From Alsobacter metallidurans (lineage in GTDB: Bacteria > Pseudomonadota > Alphaproteobacteria > Rhizobiales > Beijerinckiaceae), in NCBI RefSeq assembly GCF_014636935.1, contig NZ_BMES01000002.1, positions 1,423,148 to 1,487,147 on the forward strand: a stretch of DNA of 64,000 nucleotides. Reading direction: 5' to 3'. The first letter of the stretch is position 1, and each line of letters opens with the position of its first letter. Below the pieces are notes generated by a model. It saw only the letters and a program-made list of their open reading frames with translations. It was not told the DNA's origin and did not search any database. Made by a program: the position numbers and the translations under genes. Below are positions 1 through 8,517 of the stretch, piece after piece.

Positions 1-116
1 AAGGGTGCGGGAAACAGGGCCGATTGTCAAGGATTATTTTCATATTACGGGCGCGTTCCCATCCCCGCAATCCAGGCGGTTGGGGGTGGCCCCGACGCCG
101 GCACAGCGCCCAGCCT

Positions 117-155
117 TTAGACTGGATTGCTTCGCCTCCGGCTGGCAATGACGGC
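117..155. repeat. Partial intergenic repeat unit
   Basis: This stretch ends in a 'cctccggctggcaatgac' motif closely related to the right arm of the inverted repeat at 14530-14609, so it is a half copy of the same dispersed element. The first 116 bases of the window hold no gene that I can see. Confidence 0.5.
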
Positions 156-175
156 GAGGGCGCGGAAAACGAGCT

Positions 176-688
176 TCAGTCCTCCGCCGAGCCCGGCGTC
201 ACGAACCTGTCCAGCCGGCCCTTGCCGAAGCTGATCTCGCTCCACTCGTCCACCGGGAAATCCAGCACCGCGATCGCCGAGGTCGGGAAGCCGCCGCGCA
301 GGCGTGAGAAGGCGTACCGGTCGCCGTGGCCGGCCAGCGCGCGGGCAAATTCGGCCATGCCGGGGTTGTGGCCGACGAGAACGGCCGTGCGGGCCTTGGG
401 GTCCGCAGCGCGCACCACCGCCAGCAGGTCGTCCGGCAGGGCCTCGTAGATGCGTTCGTCCGTCACCACCGGCGTCTCGCCCACCGCAAGCGCCGCCTGC
501 GCCCAGGTCTGGCGCGTGCGCAACGAGGGCGACACCAGCGCGACGTCCGGCAGCAGGTGCTCCTCGGCGAGGTAGCGCCCGGTTCCGGCCGCGTCGGCGA
601 GGCCGCGCTCCGCCAGGGCCCGGTCGAAATCCGGCGCCGCGCCGTGCGGGACGGCCTTGGCGTGGCGGAAGATTATAAGGCGTCGCAT
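176..688 (-). CDS. SixA-like phosphohistidine phosphatase
   Basis: The 170-residue product belongs to the histidine phosphatase superfamily, SixA branch. The catalytic RHAK motif sits at residues 8-11, the usual place for the phosphorylated histidine, and a second conserved histidine lies in GHNPGM (about residue 120). SixA proteins remove phosphate from histidine of phosphotransfer proteins, but many homologues have unknown targets. It is a small cytosolic enzyme without a signal peptide. The ATG has a purine-rich GGGAGG upstream. It stands alone, transcribed away from the window start and downstream of the MoxR gene on the same strand. Substrate is unknown. Confidence 0.82.
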   Translation of the reverse strand: MRRLIIFRHAKAVPHGAAPDFDRALAERGLADAAGTGRYLAEEHLLPDVALVSPSLRTRQTWAQAALAVGETPVVTDERIYEALPDDLLAVVRAADPKARTAVLVGHNPGMAEFARALAGHGDRYAFSRLRGGFPTSAIAVLDFPVDEWSEISFGKGRLDRFVTPGSAED

Positions 689-761
689 GCGGCCTCCCGC
701 CTTTGAGCATCATCGCGCCCAGTGGATACCGGTTGGCGGCCCAAGATGATGCACATTCGTT

Positions 762-1607
762 TCACCGCTTCTCGCGCCGCGCCATGAAGGCGATCCGCTC
801 GAAGAGATGCACGTCCTGCTCGTTTTTCAACAACGCGCCGTGCAGCGGCGGGATCAGCTTCGTGGGATCGCGCTCCAGCAGCGTCTCGGGCCCGATGTCT
901 TCCGACAGCAGCAACTTGAGCCAGTCCAGCAGCTCGGACGTGGAGGGCTTCTTCTTGATGCCGGGCACGTCCCGCACCTCGAAGAACACCTTGAGGGCCT
1001 CGGCCACGAGCCGCTTCTTGATGTCGGGGAAATGCACGTCGACGATGCGCTCCATCGTCTCGGCGTCCGGGAACTTGATGTAGTGGAAGAAGCAGCGGCG
1101 CAGGAAGGCGTCCGGCAGCTCCTTCTCGTTGTTGGAGGTGATCACCACGATGGGGCGCTTCTCGGCCCGGATGGTCTCGCCCGTCTCGTAGACGTGGAAC
1201 TCCATGCGGTCGAGTTCCAGCAGGAGGTCGTTGGGGAACTCGATGTCGGCCTTGTCGATCTCGTCGATCAGCAGCACCGGCCGCTGGTCGCTCTCGAAGG
1301 CCTCCCAGAGCTTGCCCTTGCGGATGTAGTTGCGGATGTCCGAAACGCGCGGGTCGCCGAGCTGGCTGTCGCGCAGGCGCGACACGGCGTCGTACTCGTA
1401 GAGCCCCTGGTGCGCCTTGGTGGTGGATTTCACGTGCCAGGTGATCATCGGCGCCCCCACCGCCCTGGCGATCTCCTCGGCCAGCACGGTCTTGCCGGTG
1501 CCGGGCTCGCCCTTCACCAGCAGCGGCCGCTGCAGCCTGATGGCGGCGTTCACGGCGACCTTCAGGTCGTCGGTTGCGACGTAGTTCTCGGTGCCGGAAA
1601 AGCGCAT
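762..1607 (-). CDS. MoxR-family AAA+ ATPase
   Basis: A 281-residue AAA+ protein with Walker A GEPGTGKT near residue 37, Walker B LLIDEIDKAD near residue 113, and a sensor-1 region ITSNNEKELPDAFLRRC. These features are typical of MoxR ATPases, which act as chaperones with a VWA-domain partner to mature or activate target enzymes. The likely partner is the CoxE-like VWA gene at 3679-4854. In many Hyphomicrobiales the two lie close together; here a flavoprotein gene and a small membrane gene separate them and they are transcribed divergently. The best-known relatives, CoxD and CoxE, help mature carbon monoxide dehydrogenase, but a general role is equally possible. Confidence 0.9.
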   Translation of the reverse strand: MRFSGTENYVATDDLKVAVNAAIRLQRPLLVKGEPGTGKTVLAEEIARAVGAPMITWHVKSTTKAHQGLYEYDAVSRLRDSQLGDPRVSDIRNYIRKGKLWEAFESDQRPVLLIDEIDKADIEFPNDLLLELDRMEFHVYETGETIRAEKRPIVVITSNNEKELPDAFLRRCFFHYIKFPDAETMERIVDVHFPDIKKRLVAEALKVFFEVRDVPGIKKKPSTSELLDWLKLLLSEDIGPETLLERDPTKLIPPLHGALLKNEQDVHLFERIAFMARREKR

Positions 1608-1677
1608 GCGGGGTCCGCTCGGTGGTTCTGGGGTCCGCCGGGCGGACGCGTCGACGCGAACTTAGCGCATTTCAGCG

Positions 1678-1850
1678 TGGCGTCATCCCCGAGGCGACGG
1701 GGACTGACGACCCCTCATCCGGCCCTTCGGGCCACCTTCTCCCCGTTCCGGGGCGAAGGGAGCGGCGGCGCCGTCGCCAGGCTCAATGAGCCGACCACGC
1801 GAGCGCGGCCCCCTCTCCCCGACCCGGGGAGAGGGTTGGGGTGAGGGTCT
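1678..1850. repeat. Intergenic palindromic repeats
   Basis: The gap between the MoxR and flavoprotein genes contains GC-rich inverted units of the 'ctcatccggcccttcgggcc' and 'ctctccccgacccgggg' types, which are dispersed repeats of many alphaproteobacterial genomes. No coding potential is convincing here. Confidence 0.55.
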
Positions 1851-1858
1851 TCGCGCGC

Positions 1859-3115
1859 TCAGCTCGCCAGTCCCAGCCGCCGCAAAGCCCCCTGCCCGGC
1901 CGCAACGCCCGACGAAAAGCACGCCTGCAGCAGGTAGCCGCCCGTCGGCGCTTCCCAATCGAGCATCTCGCCGGCGACGAACACGCCCGGCAGGCGCTTC
2001 AGCATCAGCGTCTCGTCGAGCTCGTCGAACGCCACCCCGCCAGCCGTCGAGATGGCGCGATCCAGCGGGCGCACGCCCGTGATGCGGATGCGACAGCCTT
2101 TGGCGGCGCGGGCCAGCAGAATGGGTTCGCGCGGCAGGTCAGGCCCGAAAGCCTCGCGCAGGAGGCCGGCCGCGACGGGCGACAGGCCGATGGCCTTGCG
2201 CAGCACATTAGCGAGCGACTGCCCGGCCCTCATGGCGCCGACCCGCTCGGCCAGCTGCTCGGCCCGCAGGTCCGGCCGCAAGTCGATCCAAAGGGCCGCT
2301 TCGCCCGTCGCCTCGACCTCGGCGCGCAGCTCCGCCGAGAGCGCATAGATGGCCCCGCCCTCGATGCCGTGGCGGCTGATCACCGCCTCGCCCTTGAGCC
2401 GGCGACGGCCGACCGTATAGGCCGCGCCCTTCAGGGGCTCGCCCTCGAACCGGTCGCGGAACAGGTCGGTCCAGGCGACCTCGAAACCGCTGTTGGCCGC
2501 CCGCAGCGGCGCGATCGCGACCCCCTTGTCGGCCAGAAGCGTCGTCCAGCCGCCATCGGAGCCCAGCCGGGGCCAGCTTGCGCCGCCCAGCGCCAGCACG
2601 GTCGCGTCAGCCTCCACGGCGGTCACGCCGTCAGGGGTCTCGAAGCGCAGCAGCCCGAACTCGTCCCAGCCCGTCCAGCGGTGCCGCAGCGCCACGCGCA
2701 CGCCGAGCCCGTCGAGGCGTCGCAGCCAGGCGCGCAGCAGCGGCGAAGCTTTCATCGCCTTGGGAAACACCCGCCCGCTGGTGCCCACAAAGGTTTCCTG
2801 CCCGAGCGCATCCGCCCAGGCCCGCAAGGCTTCGGGCGGGAATGCGTCCAGCAGCGGCCGCACCCGCGGCGCTGCCGCGCGATAGCGCTCCGCAAAGGCG
2901 TCCATCTGCTCGCCATGCGTGAGGTTCAGCCCGCCGCGTCCGGCCAGCAGGAACTTGCGGCCGAGCGAGGGCATGTGGTCGTACACCGTCACGGTGACGC
3001 GCCCGCCGGCTGCCGTCGCGATGGTCTCGGCCGCCATGAGCCCGGCGGGGCCGCCGCCCACGATGGCGACATGCGGAAGGGCGGGCGGCGCGGCGGCGAT
3101 CTGGGTGTCGGTCAT
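1859..3115 (-). CDS. NAD(P)/FAD-dependent oxidoreductase, HI0933/YhiN-like
   Basis: A 418-residue flavoprotein with an N-terminal dinucleotide-binding motif AIVGGGPAGLMAAE and a following GRKFLLAGRGGLNLTH segment typical of the HI0933 family. A C-terminal FVAGEMLDWEAPTGGYLLQ segment forms the second FAD contact. It probably binds FAD non-covalently in the cytoplasm; members of this family have no firmly assigned substrate. I use the internal ATG at 3115, which directly precedes the conserved fold. An ATG 27 bases further upstream is also possible. Confidence 0.85.
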   Translation of the reverse strand: MTDTQIAAAPPALPHVAIVGGGPAGLMAAETIATAAGGRVTVTVYDHMPSLGRKFLLAGRGGLNLTHGEQMDAFAERYRAAAPRVRPLLDAFPPEALRAWADALGQETFVGTSGRVFPKAMKASPLLRAWLRRLDGLGVRVALRHRWTGWDEFGLLRFETPDGVTAVEADATVLALGGASWPRLGSDGGWTTLLADKGVAIAPLRAANSGFEVAWTDLFRDRFEGEPLKGAAYTVGRRRLKGEAVISRHGIEGGAIYALSAELRAEVEATGEAALWIDLRPDLRAEQLAERVGAMRAGQSLANVLRKAIGLSPVAAGLLREAFGPDLPREPILLARAAKGCRIRITGVRPLDRAISTAGGVAFDELDETLMLKRLPGVFVAGEMLDWEAPTGGYLLQACFSSGVAAGQGALRRLGLAS

Positions 3116-3161
3116 CCCGCTGCGTACGCGGGCGGCGTGCATGCCGCAAGGGCGCTCTCTC

Positions 3162-3240
3162 CGTCATGGCCGGGCTTGCCCCGGCCATCCACGCCGGAGC
3201 CCAGCGCGTGGATGCCCGGGACAAGCCCGGGCATGACGGT
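3162..3240. repeat. Intergenic inverted repeat, 'catggccggg' type
   Basis: A long imperfect inverted repeat that begins 'ccgtcatggccgggcttg' and ends 'ggacaagcccgggcatgac'. A related copy lies at 26051-26122. It is a dispersed intergenic element and probably forms a strong hairpin. Confidence 0.65.
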
Positions 3241-3323
3241 GGAAGGACCTCGCTCCGTTGCGCGAAGGGCCCCGCCTTGAAAACACCGGCCTCACGGCCC
3301 ACCTTGCGGGCGAGGAGAATGCC

Positions 3324-3647
3324 GTGATCCGCCTGTTGATCAACGACCGCACCGGAACCCGCGTCGCCAGCCTGCCCCGCTGGGCCGTCTGGCTGGGCGT
3401 CGCCGCGGCGGCCGGCGTCGGCCTGCTGATCGCCGTGATCGGCTTCAGCCTGATCCTCGTGCTGGCCCCCTTCGTGATCGCGGCCGGCGCGCTGGCCCGC
3501 TGGCGCCTCAAGAAGGCGCTGCGCGAGATGCAGGCGCGGCAGGGCGCTGGTCCGGCCTCCGGGCGTAACGCCCGCCCTGCCCCTGCGGGCGTGATCGACG
3601 CGGACTACCGCGTGATCGAGGAAGCCCGGACGCCCGATCCCCGGTGA
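3324..3647 (+). CDS. Small membrane protein of unknown function
   Basis: The product is about 107 residues from a GTG preceded by GAGGAG. Residues 19-55 are strongly hydrophobic and could form one long or two short membrane segments, followed by a basic stretch (RWRLKKALREM) and a polar tail. A longer reading frame starts at 3258 but lacks a ribosome site. It lies 31 bases before the VWA gene and may be in the same transcript. I do not recognise its family. Confidence 0.65.
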   Translation: MIRLLINDRTGTRVASLPRWAVWLGVAAAAGVGLLIAVIGFSLILVLAPFVIAAGALARWRLKKALREMQARQGAGPASGRNARPAPAGVIDADYRVIEEARTPDPR

Positions 3648-3678
3648 CGCCGGGCGGGAGCCGCCCTAAACTCCCCCC

Positions 3679-4854
3679 ATGCTCCTGACCTTCTTCACGA
3701 ATCTGCGCGCCGCCAAGGTTCCCTGCACGCTGCGGGAGTATCTCCTGCTGATGGAGGCCCTGGAGGCCGACCTCGCCGACAAGTCGGTGGACGAGTTCTA
3801 CTATTTGTCCCGCGCCTGCCTGGTGAAGGACGAGCGCAACCTCGACAAGTTCGACCGGGTGTTCGGGCAGACCTTCAAGGGCGTGGTCAGCCTCGGCGAC
3901 GCCGTGGAGGCGACCGGAATCCCCGAGGAGTGGCTGCGCAAGCTGGCCGAAAAGTACCTCACCGACGAGGAAAAGGCTCAGATCCAGGCCCTAGGCTGGG
4001 AGAAGCTCTGGGAGACGCTGCAGGAGCGGCTGAAGGAGCAGAAGGGCCGGCACCAGGGCGGCTCGAAGTGGATCGGCACGGCCGGGACCTCGCCCTTCGG
4101 CGCCTATGGCTACAACCCCGAAGGCATCCGCATCGGGCAGGACAAGAACCGCAATTTCCGCGCCGTGAAGGTGTGGGACAAGCGCGAGTTCAAGGACCTG
4201 GACGACACGGTCGAGCTCGGCACGCGCAACATCAAGATCGCGCTGCGCCGCCTGCGCAAGTTCGCCCGCACGGGCGCGGCTGAGGAGCTCGACCTCGACG
4301 CCACCATCAAGGAGACGGCGTCGCACGGCTATCTCGACGTGCAGCTGCGCCCCGAGCGCCGCAACGCCGTGAAGGTGCTGCTGTTCTTCGACGTCGGCGG
4401 CTCCATGGACTGGCACATCGCCCAAGTGGAGGAGCTGTTCTCGGCCGCCAAGACCGAGTTCAAGCACATGGACTACTTCTACTTTCACAACTGCCTCTAC
4501 GAGGGCGTGTGGAAAACCAACCGCCGCCGGCGCGAGGAGCAGACGCCCACCTGGGACGTGATCCGCACCTACCCGTCGGACTACCGCGTCGTGTTCGTGG
4601 GCGACGCCTCCATGAGCCCCTACGAGGTCGCGATGCCGGGCGGGGCCGTGGAGCACATGAACGAGGAAGCCGGCCAGGTCTGGCTCCAGCGCGTGCTGGA
4701 CCATTTCCCCCGCACGATCTGGCTCAACCCGGTGCCCAGGAACCACTGGGGCTACACGCACTCCATCCAGATGATCAAGGACCTGATGGGCCAGCGCATG
4801 TTTCCGCTGACGCTGGAAGGACTGGACGGCGCGATGCGGGAGCTGGTGCGGTGA
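3679..4854 (+). CDS. VWA-domain protein, CoxE-like
   Basis: A 391-residue cytosolic protein. The N-terminal half matches the CoxE-type region (a helical start followed by a GTAGTSPFGAYGYNPEG segment). The C-terminal half has a von Willebrand A-like domain with a degenerate metal site, FFDVGGSMDWH, where the usual D-x-S-x-S reads D-V-G-G-S. VWA proteins of this type act with MoxR ATPases to insert or activate metal centres in client enzymes. The natural partner is the MoxR gene at 762-1607. No client enzyme is adjacent; the only molybdenum hydroxylase subunit in the window is 22 kb away. Confidence 0.85.
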   Translation: MLLTFFTNLRAAKVPCTLREYLLLMEALEADLADKSVDEFYYLSRACLVKDERNLDKFDRVFGQTFKGVVSLGDAVEATGIPEEWLRKLAEKYLTDEEKAQIQALGWEKLWETLQERLKEQKGRHQGGSKWIGTAGTSPFGAYGYNPEGIRIGQDKNRNFRAVKVWDKREFKDLDDTVELGTRNIKIALRRLRKFARTGAAEELDLDATIKETASHGYLDVQLRPERRNAVKVLLFFDVGGSMDWHIAQVEELFSAAKTEFKHMDYFYFHNCLYEGVWKTNRRRREEQTPTWDVIRTYPSDYRVVFVGDASMSPYEVAMPGGAVEHMNEEAGQVWLQRVLDHFPRTIWLNPVPRNHWGYTHSIQMIKDLMGQRMFPLTLEGLDGAMRELVR

Positions 4855-4942
4855 GGATGAGCGGCGGATGGCGCCAGCCCACGCCCATCTTGCAATCGAG
4901 CCCGGGCGGCCTGATAGCTGCGTCGCAGCCACAAGGACCGCC

Positions 4943-5524
4943 ATGCAGGACGCCGCCCCCATCGCCTACGCCCACCGCCCCAAGCCGTTCGGCTACGAGG
5001 TGAGCTATCGGCTGGACCCGGACGCCCTGTTCGTCGACACCGGGCGCAAGCAGGAGCGGATCCCCTATCGGTCGATCGTGCTGGCGCGGCTCGCCTATGC
5101 GCCCACCAACTTCACCACCAAGGGCTACAGGCTCACGCTGCTGCTGGCGGACCGCCGGACGCTGAAGATCGCCAACCTGTCCTGGAAGACCTATTTCGAG
5201 TTCGACCGGCAGGACGGCGGCTATGCGGCCTTCGTGCGGGCGCTGCTGGCGCGCGCCGCGGCCGCCAATCCGCGCCTGGCGTGCCGCACCGGCACGCCGC
5301 CCGTGCTGTGGGGGCTCGCCGCCGCGGCGGGCGCGCTGGTGGTGGCGGGGCTGATCGCGATGGGCCTCGCGGCGACGCAGCGCGGCGGCCTTACGGTGGC
5401 GTTGCTGGTGATCCTGTTCGTGGCCCCGCTCGGCTGGCAAGTTCACGCCATGGTGACGCGCAACTGGCCCGGATCCTTCGACCCGGGCGCGCCGCCCCAG
5501 CGCGTGATGCCGGCTCCCGGCTGA
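4943..5524 (+). CDS. Predicted membrane protein of unknown function
   Basis: A 193-residue product from an ATG at 4943. The reading frame extends upstream but with atypical composition. Residues 1-105 look like a soluble beta-rich domain that begins FGYEVSYRLDPD and could be PH-like. Two hydrophobic helices follow (about 117-138 and 144-162), then a short tail. It is therefore probably an inner membrane protein with a cytosolic N-terminus. It lies 88 bases after the VWA gene. Function unknown. Confidence 0.65.
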   Translation: MQDAAPIAYAHRPKPFGYEVSYRLDPDALFVDTGRKQERIPYRSIVLARLAYAPTNFTTKGYRLTLLLADRRTLKIANLSWKTYFEFDRQDGGYAAFVRALLARAAAANPRLACRTGTPPVLWGLAAAAGALVVAGLIAMGLAATQRGGLTVALLVILFVAPLGWQVHAMVTRNWPGSFDPGAPPQRVMPAPG

Positions 5525-5543
5525 GGCCGGCCTTCGGCCGCGG

Positions 5544-5981
5544 CTACTTCTTCGCCGGCTCGCGCACGACCAGCACGGAGGATTCCGCGTGCCGGACGAT
5601 CGTGGAGGCGTTGGAGCCGAGCAAGTAGGTGGCCATGCCGGGCCGGTGCGAGCCGACCACGATCAGGTCCGCGCCGATCTTCTTCGCCTCGGCCAGCACC
5701 TCGTTGTAGACCGCGCCCATGCGCACCGCCGTGGTGACGGCGCCGCCAGGCACATGGAGGGTGGCGGCCAGTTCGGCCAGCCGCTTCTCGGCGTCGCCCT
5801 GCTGCTCCTCGTCAAAGGACGGCGGCACATATTCCATGAACGTGACCGGCAGGATCGAGCGCACATAAACGAGCGCAACCGTTCCGCCGCTGACGCCCGC
5901 GAGCGCCGTGGCTTTCTCGATGGCGGGGCGTGCAACCTCGACCTCGGAGAGGTCGACGGGAACCAGAATCGTCTTGAACAT
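5544..5981 (-). CDS. Universal stress protein (UspA family)
   Basis: A 145-residue single-domain Usp protein. It starts MFKTILVPVDLSE and carries the ATP-binding signature near the C-terminus, GSHRPGMATYLLGSNASTIVRH, which fits the G-2x-G-9x-G-(S/T) pattern of nucleotide-binding Usps. The ATG at 5981 is preceded by GGAGG at a good distance, so I prefer it to the start 18 bases upstream. Usp proteins accumulate under stress or growth arrest. No EcfG-type promoter is visible upstream. Confidence 0.88.
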   Translation of the reverse strand: MFKTILVPVDLSEVEVARPAIEKATALAGVSGGTVALVYVRSILPVTFMEYVPPSFDEEQQGDAEKRLAELAATLHVPGGAVTTAVRMGAVYNEVLAEAKKIGADLIVVGSHRPGMATYLLGSNASTIVRHAESSVLVVREPAKK

Positions 5982-6182
5982 CGGGGGGCCTCCATTCACG
6001 GGACCCGCACACCTTAGCGCCTCTCGACGGCCGCGACATTGCGCAGCGTCAATGGGTTGGCGCGGTCAACGATGCGGCGCCGCCGCCAAAGCCCGTCGCG
6101 CCCGGCCGCATGGACATCCGGCGAGGCGCGCGGCTACCATCCACCATCCGGCCCGCGAAGAGGCCGGGCGGGGAGGATCACG

Positions 6183-7166
6183 GTGACGCATTTCACGATC
6201 GATCGGCGCACGTTGATGTTGACCGTCGCCGCGATGGCCGCCGGCGCCGGCGCGGCGCGCGCGCAGGACGCCTGGCCCAAGGGCCGCCAGTTGCGGGTGG
6301 TCGTGCCCTTTCCGCCAGGCGGCGCCACCGACGTGGTCGGCAGGATCGTGGCCGACAAGCTGGGGCAGATCTGGGGCCAGACGCTGGTTGTCGAGAATCG
6401 CGCCGGCGCGGGCGGCAATATCGGCAACGAGGCGGTCGCCCGGGCCGAGCCCAACGGCGACACGCTGCTGGTCGGCACCGTGGGGCTCACCACCAACCAG
6501 TTCCTCTACCCCAAGCTGAACTATGATCCGGTGGCCGATTTCGCGCCCGTGAGCCTGCTCGCGATGGTGCCGAACCTGCTGGTCGTGTCCAAGACCCTGC
6601 CGGTCAACTCGGTCGCCGAGCTCATCGCCTACGCCAAGGCCAATCCGGGCAAGTTGAACTACGGCTCATCGGGCGTCGGCACGTCGATCCACCTCTCGGG
6701 CGAGCTGTTCCAGCGCATGACCGGGGTGAAGATGGTGCATGTGCCCTACCGCGGCAGCGCGCAGGCGACGCAGGACCTGATCGCCGGGCGGCTCGACCTG
6801 ATGTTCGACAACATCTCGCAGGCGCTTCCGCACGCCCAGGCCGGCTCCACCAAGGCGCTCGCGATCACCACCGCCAAGCGCTCGCCCGTGACGCCGGATT
6901 TCGAGACCGTCGCCGCCACCGTGCCGGGCTTCGACGTGTCGTCCTGGTTTGGCTACCTCATGCACCGCAAGACGCCGGCCGCGATCCTCCAGAAAGCCGC
7001 CGCCGACACGCGCGCCGCGGTGGCTGACCCGGCCGTTCAGGAGCGGCTGAAGGCGACGGGCGCCATCCCGGTCGGCTCCACGCCGGACGAGTTCGCCGCC
7101 ATGATCGCGGCGGAAACCAAGATGTGGGGAACGGTGATCCGCGAAGCCAACATCAAGGCGGATTGA
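6183..7166 (+). CDS. TTT-family (Bug) periplasmic substrate-binding protein
   Basis: A 327-residue protein of the tripartite tricarboxylate transporter receptor family. The N-terminus has a Tat-like DRRTLML motif followed by a hydrophobic stretch and an ARAQDA cleavage region. The mature start RVVVPFPPGGATDVVGR is the classical Bug ligand-binding loop, and the second conserved loop GSSGVGTSIHLSGELF follows. I chose the GTG at 6183 because GGGAGG lies just upstream and the signal peptide begins there. No TctA/TctB membrane genes are adjacent, so it is an orphan receptor, which is common in this family. Ligand unknown, probably a carboxylate. Confidence 0.88.
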   Translation: MTHFTIDRRTLMLTVAAMAAGAGAARAQDAWPKGRQLRVVVPFPPGGATDVVGRIVADKLGQIWGQTLVVENRAGAGGNIGNEAVARAEPNGDTLLVGTVGLTTNQFLYPKLNYDPVADFAPVSLLAMVPNLLVVSKTLPVNSVAELIAYAKANPGKLNYGSSGVGTSIHLSGELFQRMTGVKMVHVPYRGSAQATQDLIAGRLDLMFDNISQALPHAQAGSTKALAITTAKRSPVTPDFETVAATVPGFDVSSWFGYLMHRKTPAAILQKAAADTRAAVADPAVQERLKATGAIPVGSTPDEFAAMIAAETKMWGTVIREANIKAD

Positions 7167-7188
7167 CGCGGAGAATTGGGCGGAAAGA

Positions 7189-7563
<375 letters not shown>

Positions 7564-7644
7564 CTACTTAGGACAGTCTCGCCCGGTTGGCGAGAGGTGG
7601 AGCCACACCCACGCGACGCGTTCCCCGGAGCGATGACCTGGCGC

Positions 7645-8076
7645 TCACAGGCCCCCGATCCGCCGGTCGTGCAGGCGGGCGGCGATCACCGTACGCGCCT
7701 CGGCGACGGCCGCATGGAGGCCCGCGAGGGCTTCGAGAACCTCCTCCTCGTCGGCGGTGTCGTCCAGCGCTTCCACGGCGCCGGCCTGCCGGGCCACCAT
7801 GAACGCCCCCACGGCGCTGGCGGAGCCCTTCAGGAGGTGTGCGGCGTCGCTGCGGCTGCGGCCGTCCACGGCGTCGCGCACGCTTCGCAGCACGTCGTTG
7901 GACTGCTCCAGAAACATGCCCAGCACGTCGCGGGCGAGATCCACGTCCCCCATGGTCTGGGCCGTGAGGTGCCGCAGATCGAGAATGGCCGGGGCCTCCA
8001 GCGTCGAACCGTTGTCCTGCCCCGCCAGCAGGTCTCGCGCCGTCAAATCGTCTGTCCCTGTCACTGCGCCGAACAT
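7645..8076 (-). CDS. Hpt-domain phosphotransfer protein
   Basis: A 143-residue protein with a single histidine phosphotransfer domain. The signature AAHLLKGSASAVGA (about residues 78-91) carries the phospho-accepting histidine followed by the conserved K-G-S. The helix before it (VDLARDVLGMFLEQSNDVL) fits the four-helix bundle. Stand-alone Hpt proteins shuttle phosphate between hybrid kinases and response regulators. No kinase is adjacent. It is divergent from the GPR-like gene and shares its 440-bp upstream region. Confidence 0.8.
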   Translation of the reverse strand: MFGAVTGTDDLTARDLLAGQDNGSTLEAPAILDLRHLTAQTMGDVDLARDVLGMFLEQSNDVLRSVRDAVDGRSRSDAAHLLKGSASAVGAFMVARQAGAVEALDDTADEEEVLEALAGLHAAVAEARTVIAARLHDRRIGGL

Positions 8077-8282
8077 GGTCTCAGGTCCTTTGTGCGACGA
8101 GCCGGCGGGAGACGCGGCCGATCAGAGAGAGTGTGCGGCGGGTTAAACATTCCGCAAGTCGCCATCCTGCGGAGGATTGGGGCGCAACGGTGTCAATGGT
8201 GGCGGCCGGCTGCACGTCTTTCGTTGTAGATAGACGTGCGTCTCTCATCCAATCGCCACCAGCGGCGCTCGCGCAACCTCAT

Positions 8283-8385
8283 GGTTACGCTTATGGTAAC
8301 CGAGGCGTTAACGACGTTTTGCGACGGCCGGGTGGGCCGGGTTCCCTTCGGGGGGGCCGCCGACTAGACTGCACTTTGGTTAACC
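8283..8385. promoter_or_regulatory. Upstream region of the GPR-like gene with palindromic motifs
   Basis: The 440-bp gap 8077-8517 contains no gene. It holds an inverted repeat GGTTAC/GTAACC (8283-8288 and 8296-8301), a GTTAAC at 8307-8312 and a GGTTAACC palindrome at 8378-8385. The TTAAC cores resemble half-sites of the cell-cycle regulator CtrA, but no full TTAA-N7-TTAA site is present. Assignment is tentative. Confidence 0.35.
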
Positions 8386-8517
8386 GATCCCGAATGCGGG
8401 GCCGGGCGACCGCCGCGAGAGGCGCCACGCGTGGCTCTCGCCCGCGCATGTTGCATGCGGGGGCGGGGATGCGCGTGGAAGCGGCTGCGTGACGCGTACC
8501 GATGCGAGGCAAACCTG

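Noticed and set aside
1678-1850. Possible CRISPR-like or mobile element in the intergenic repeats
   Set aside because: The units are inverted and of unequal spacing, without unique spacers or a transposase. They fit common intergenic palindromic elements.
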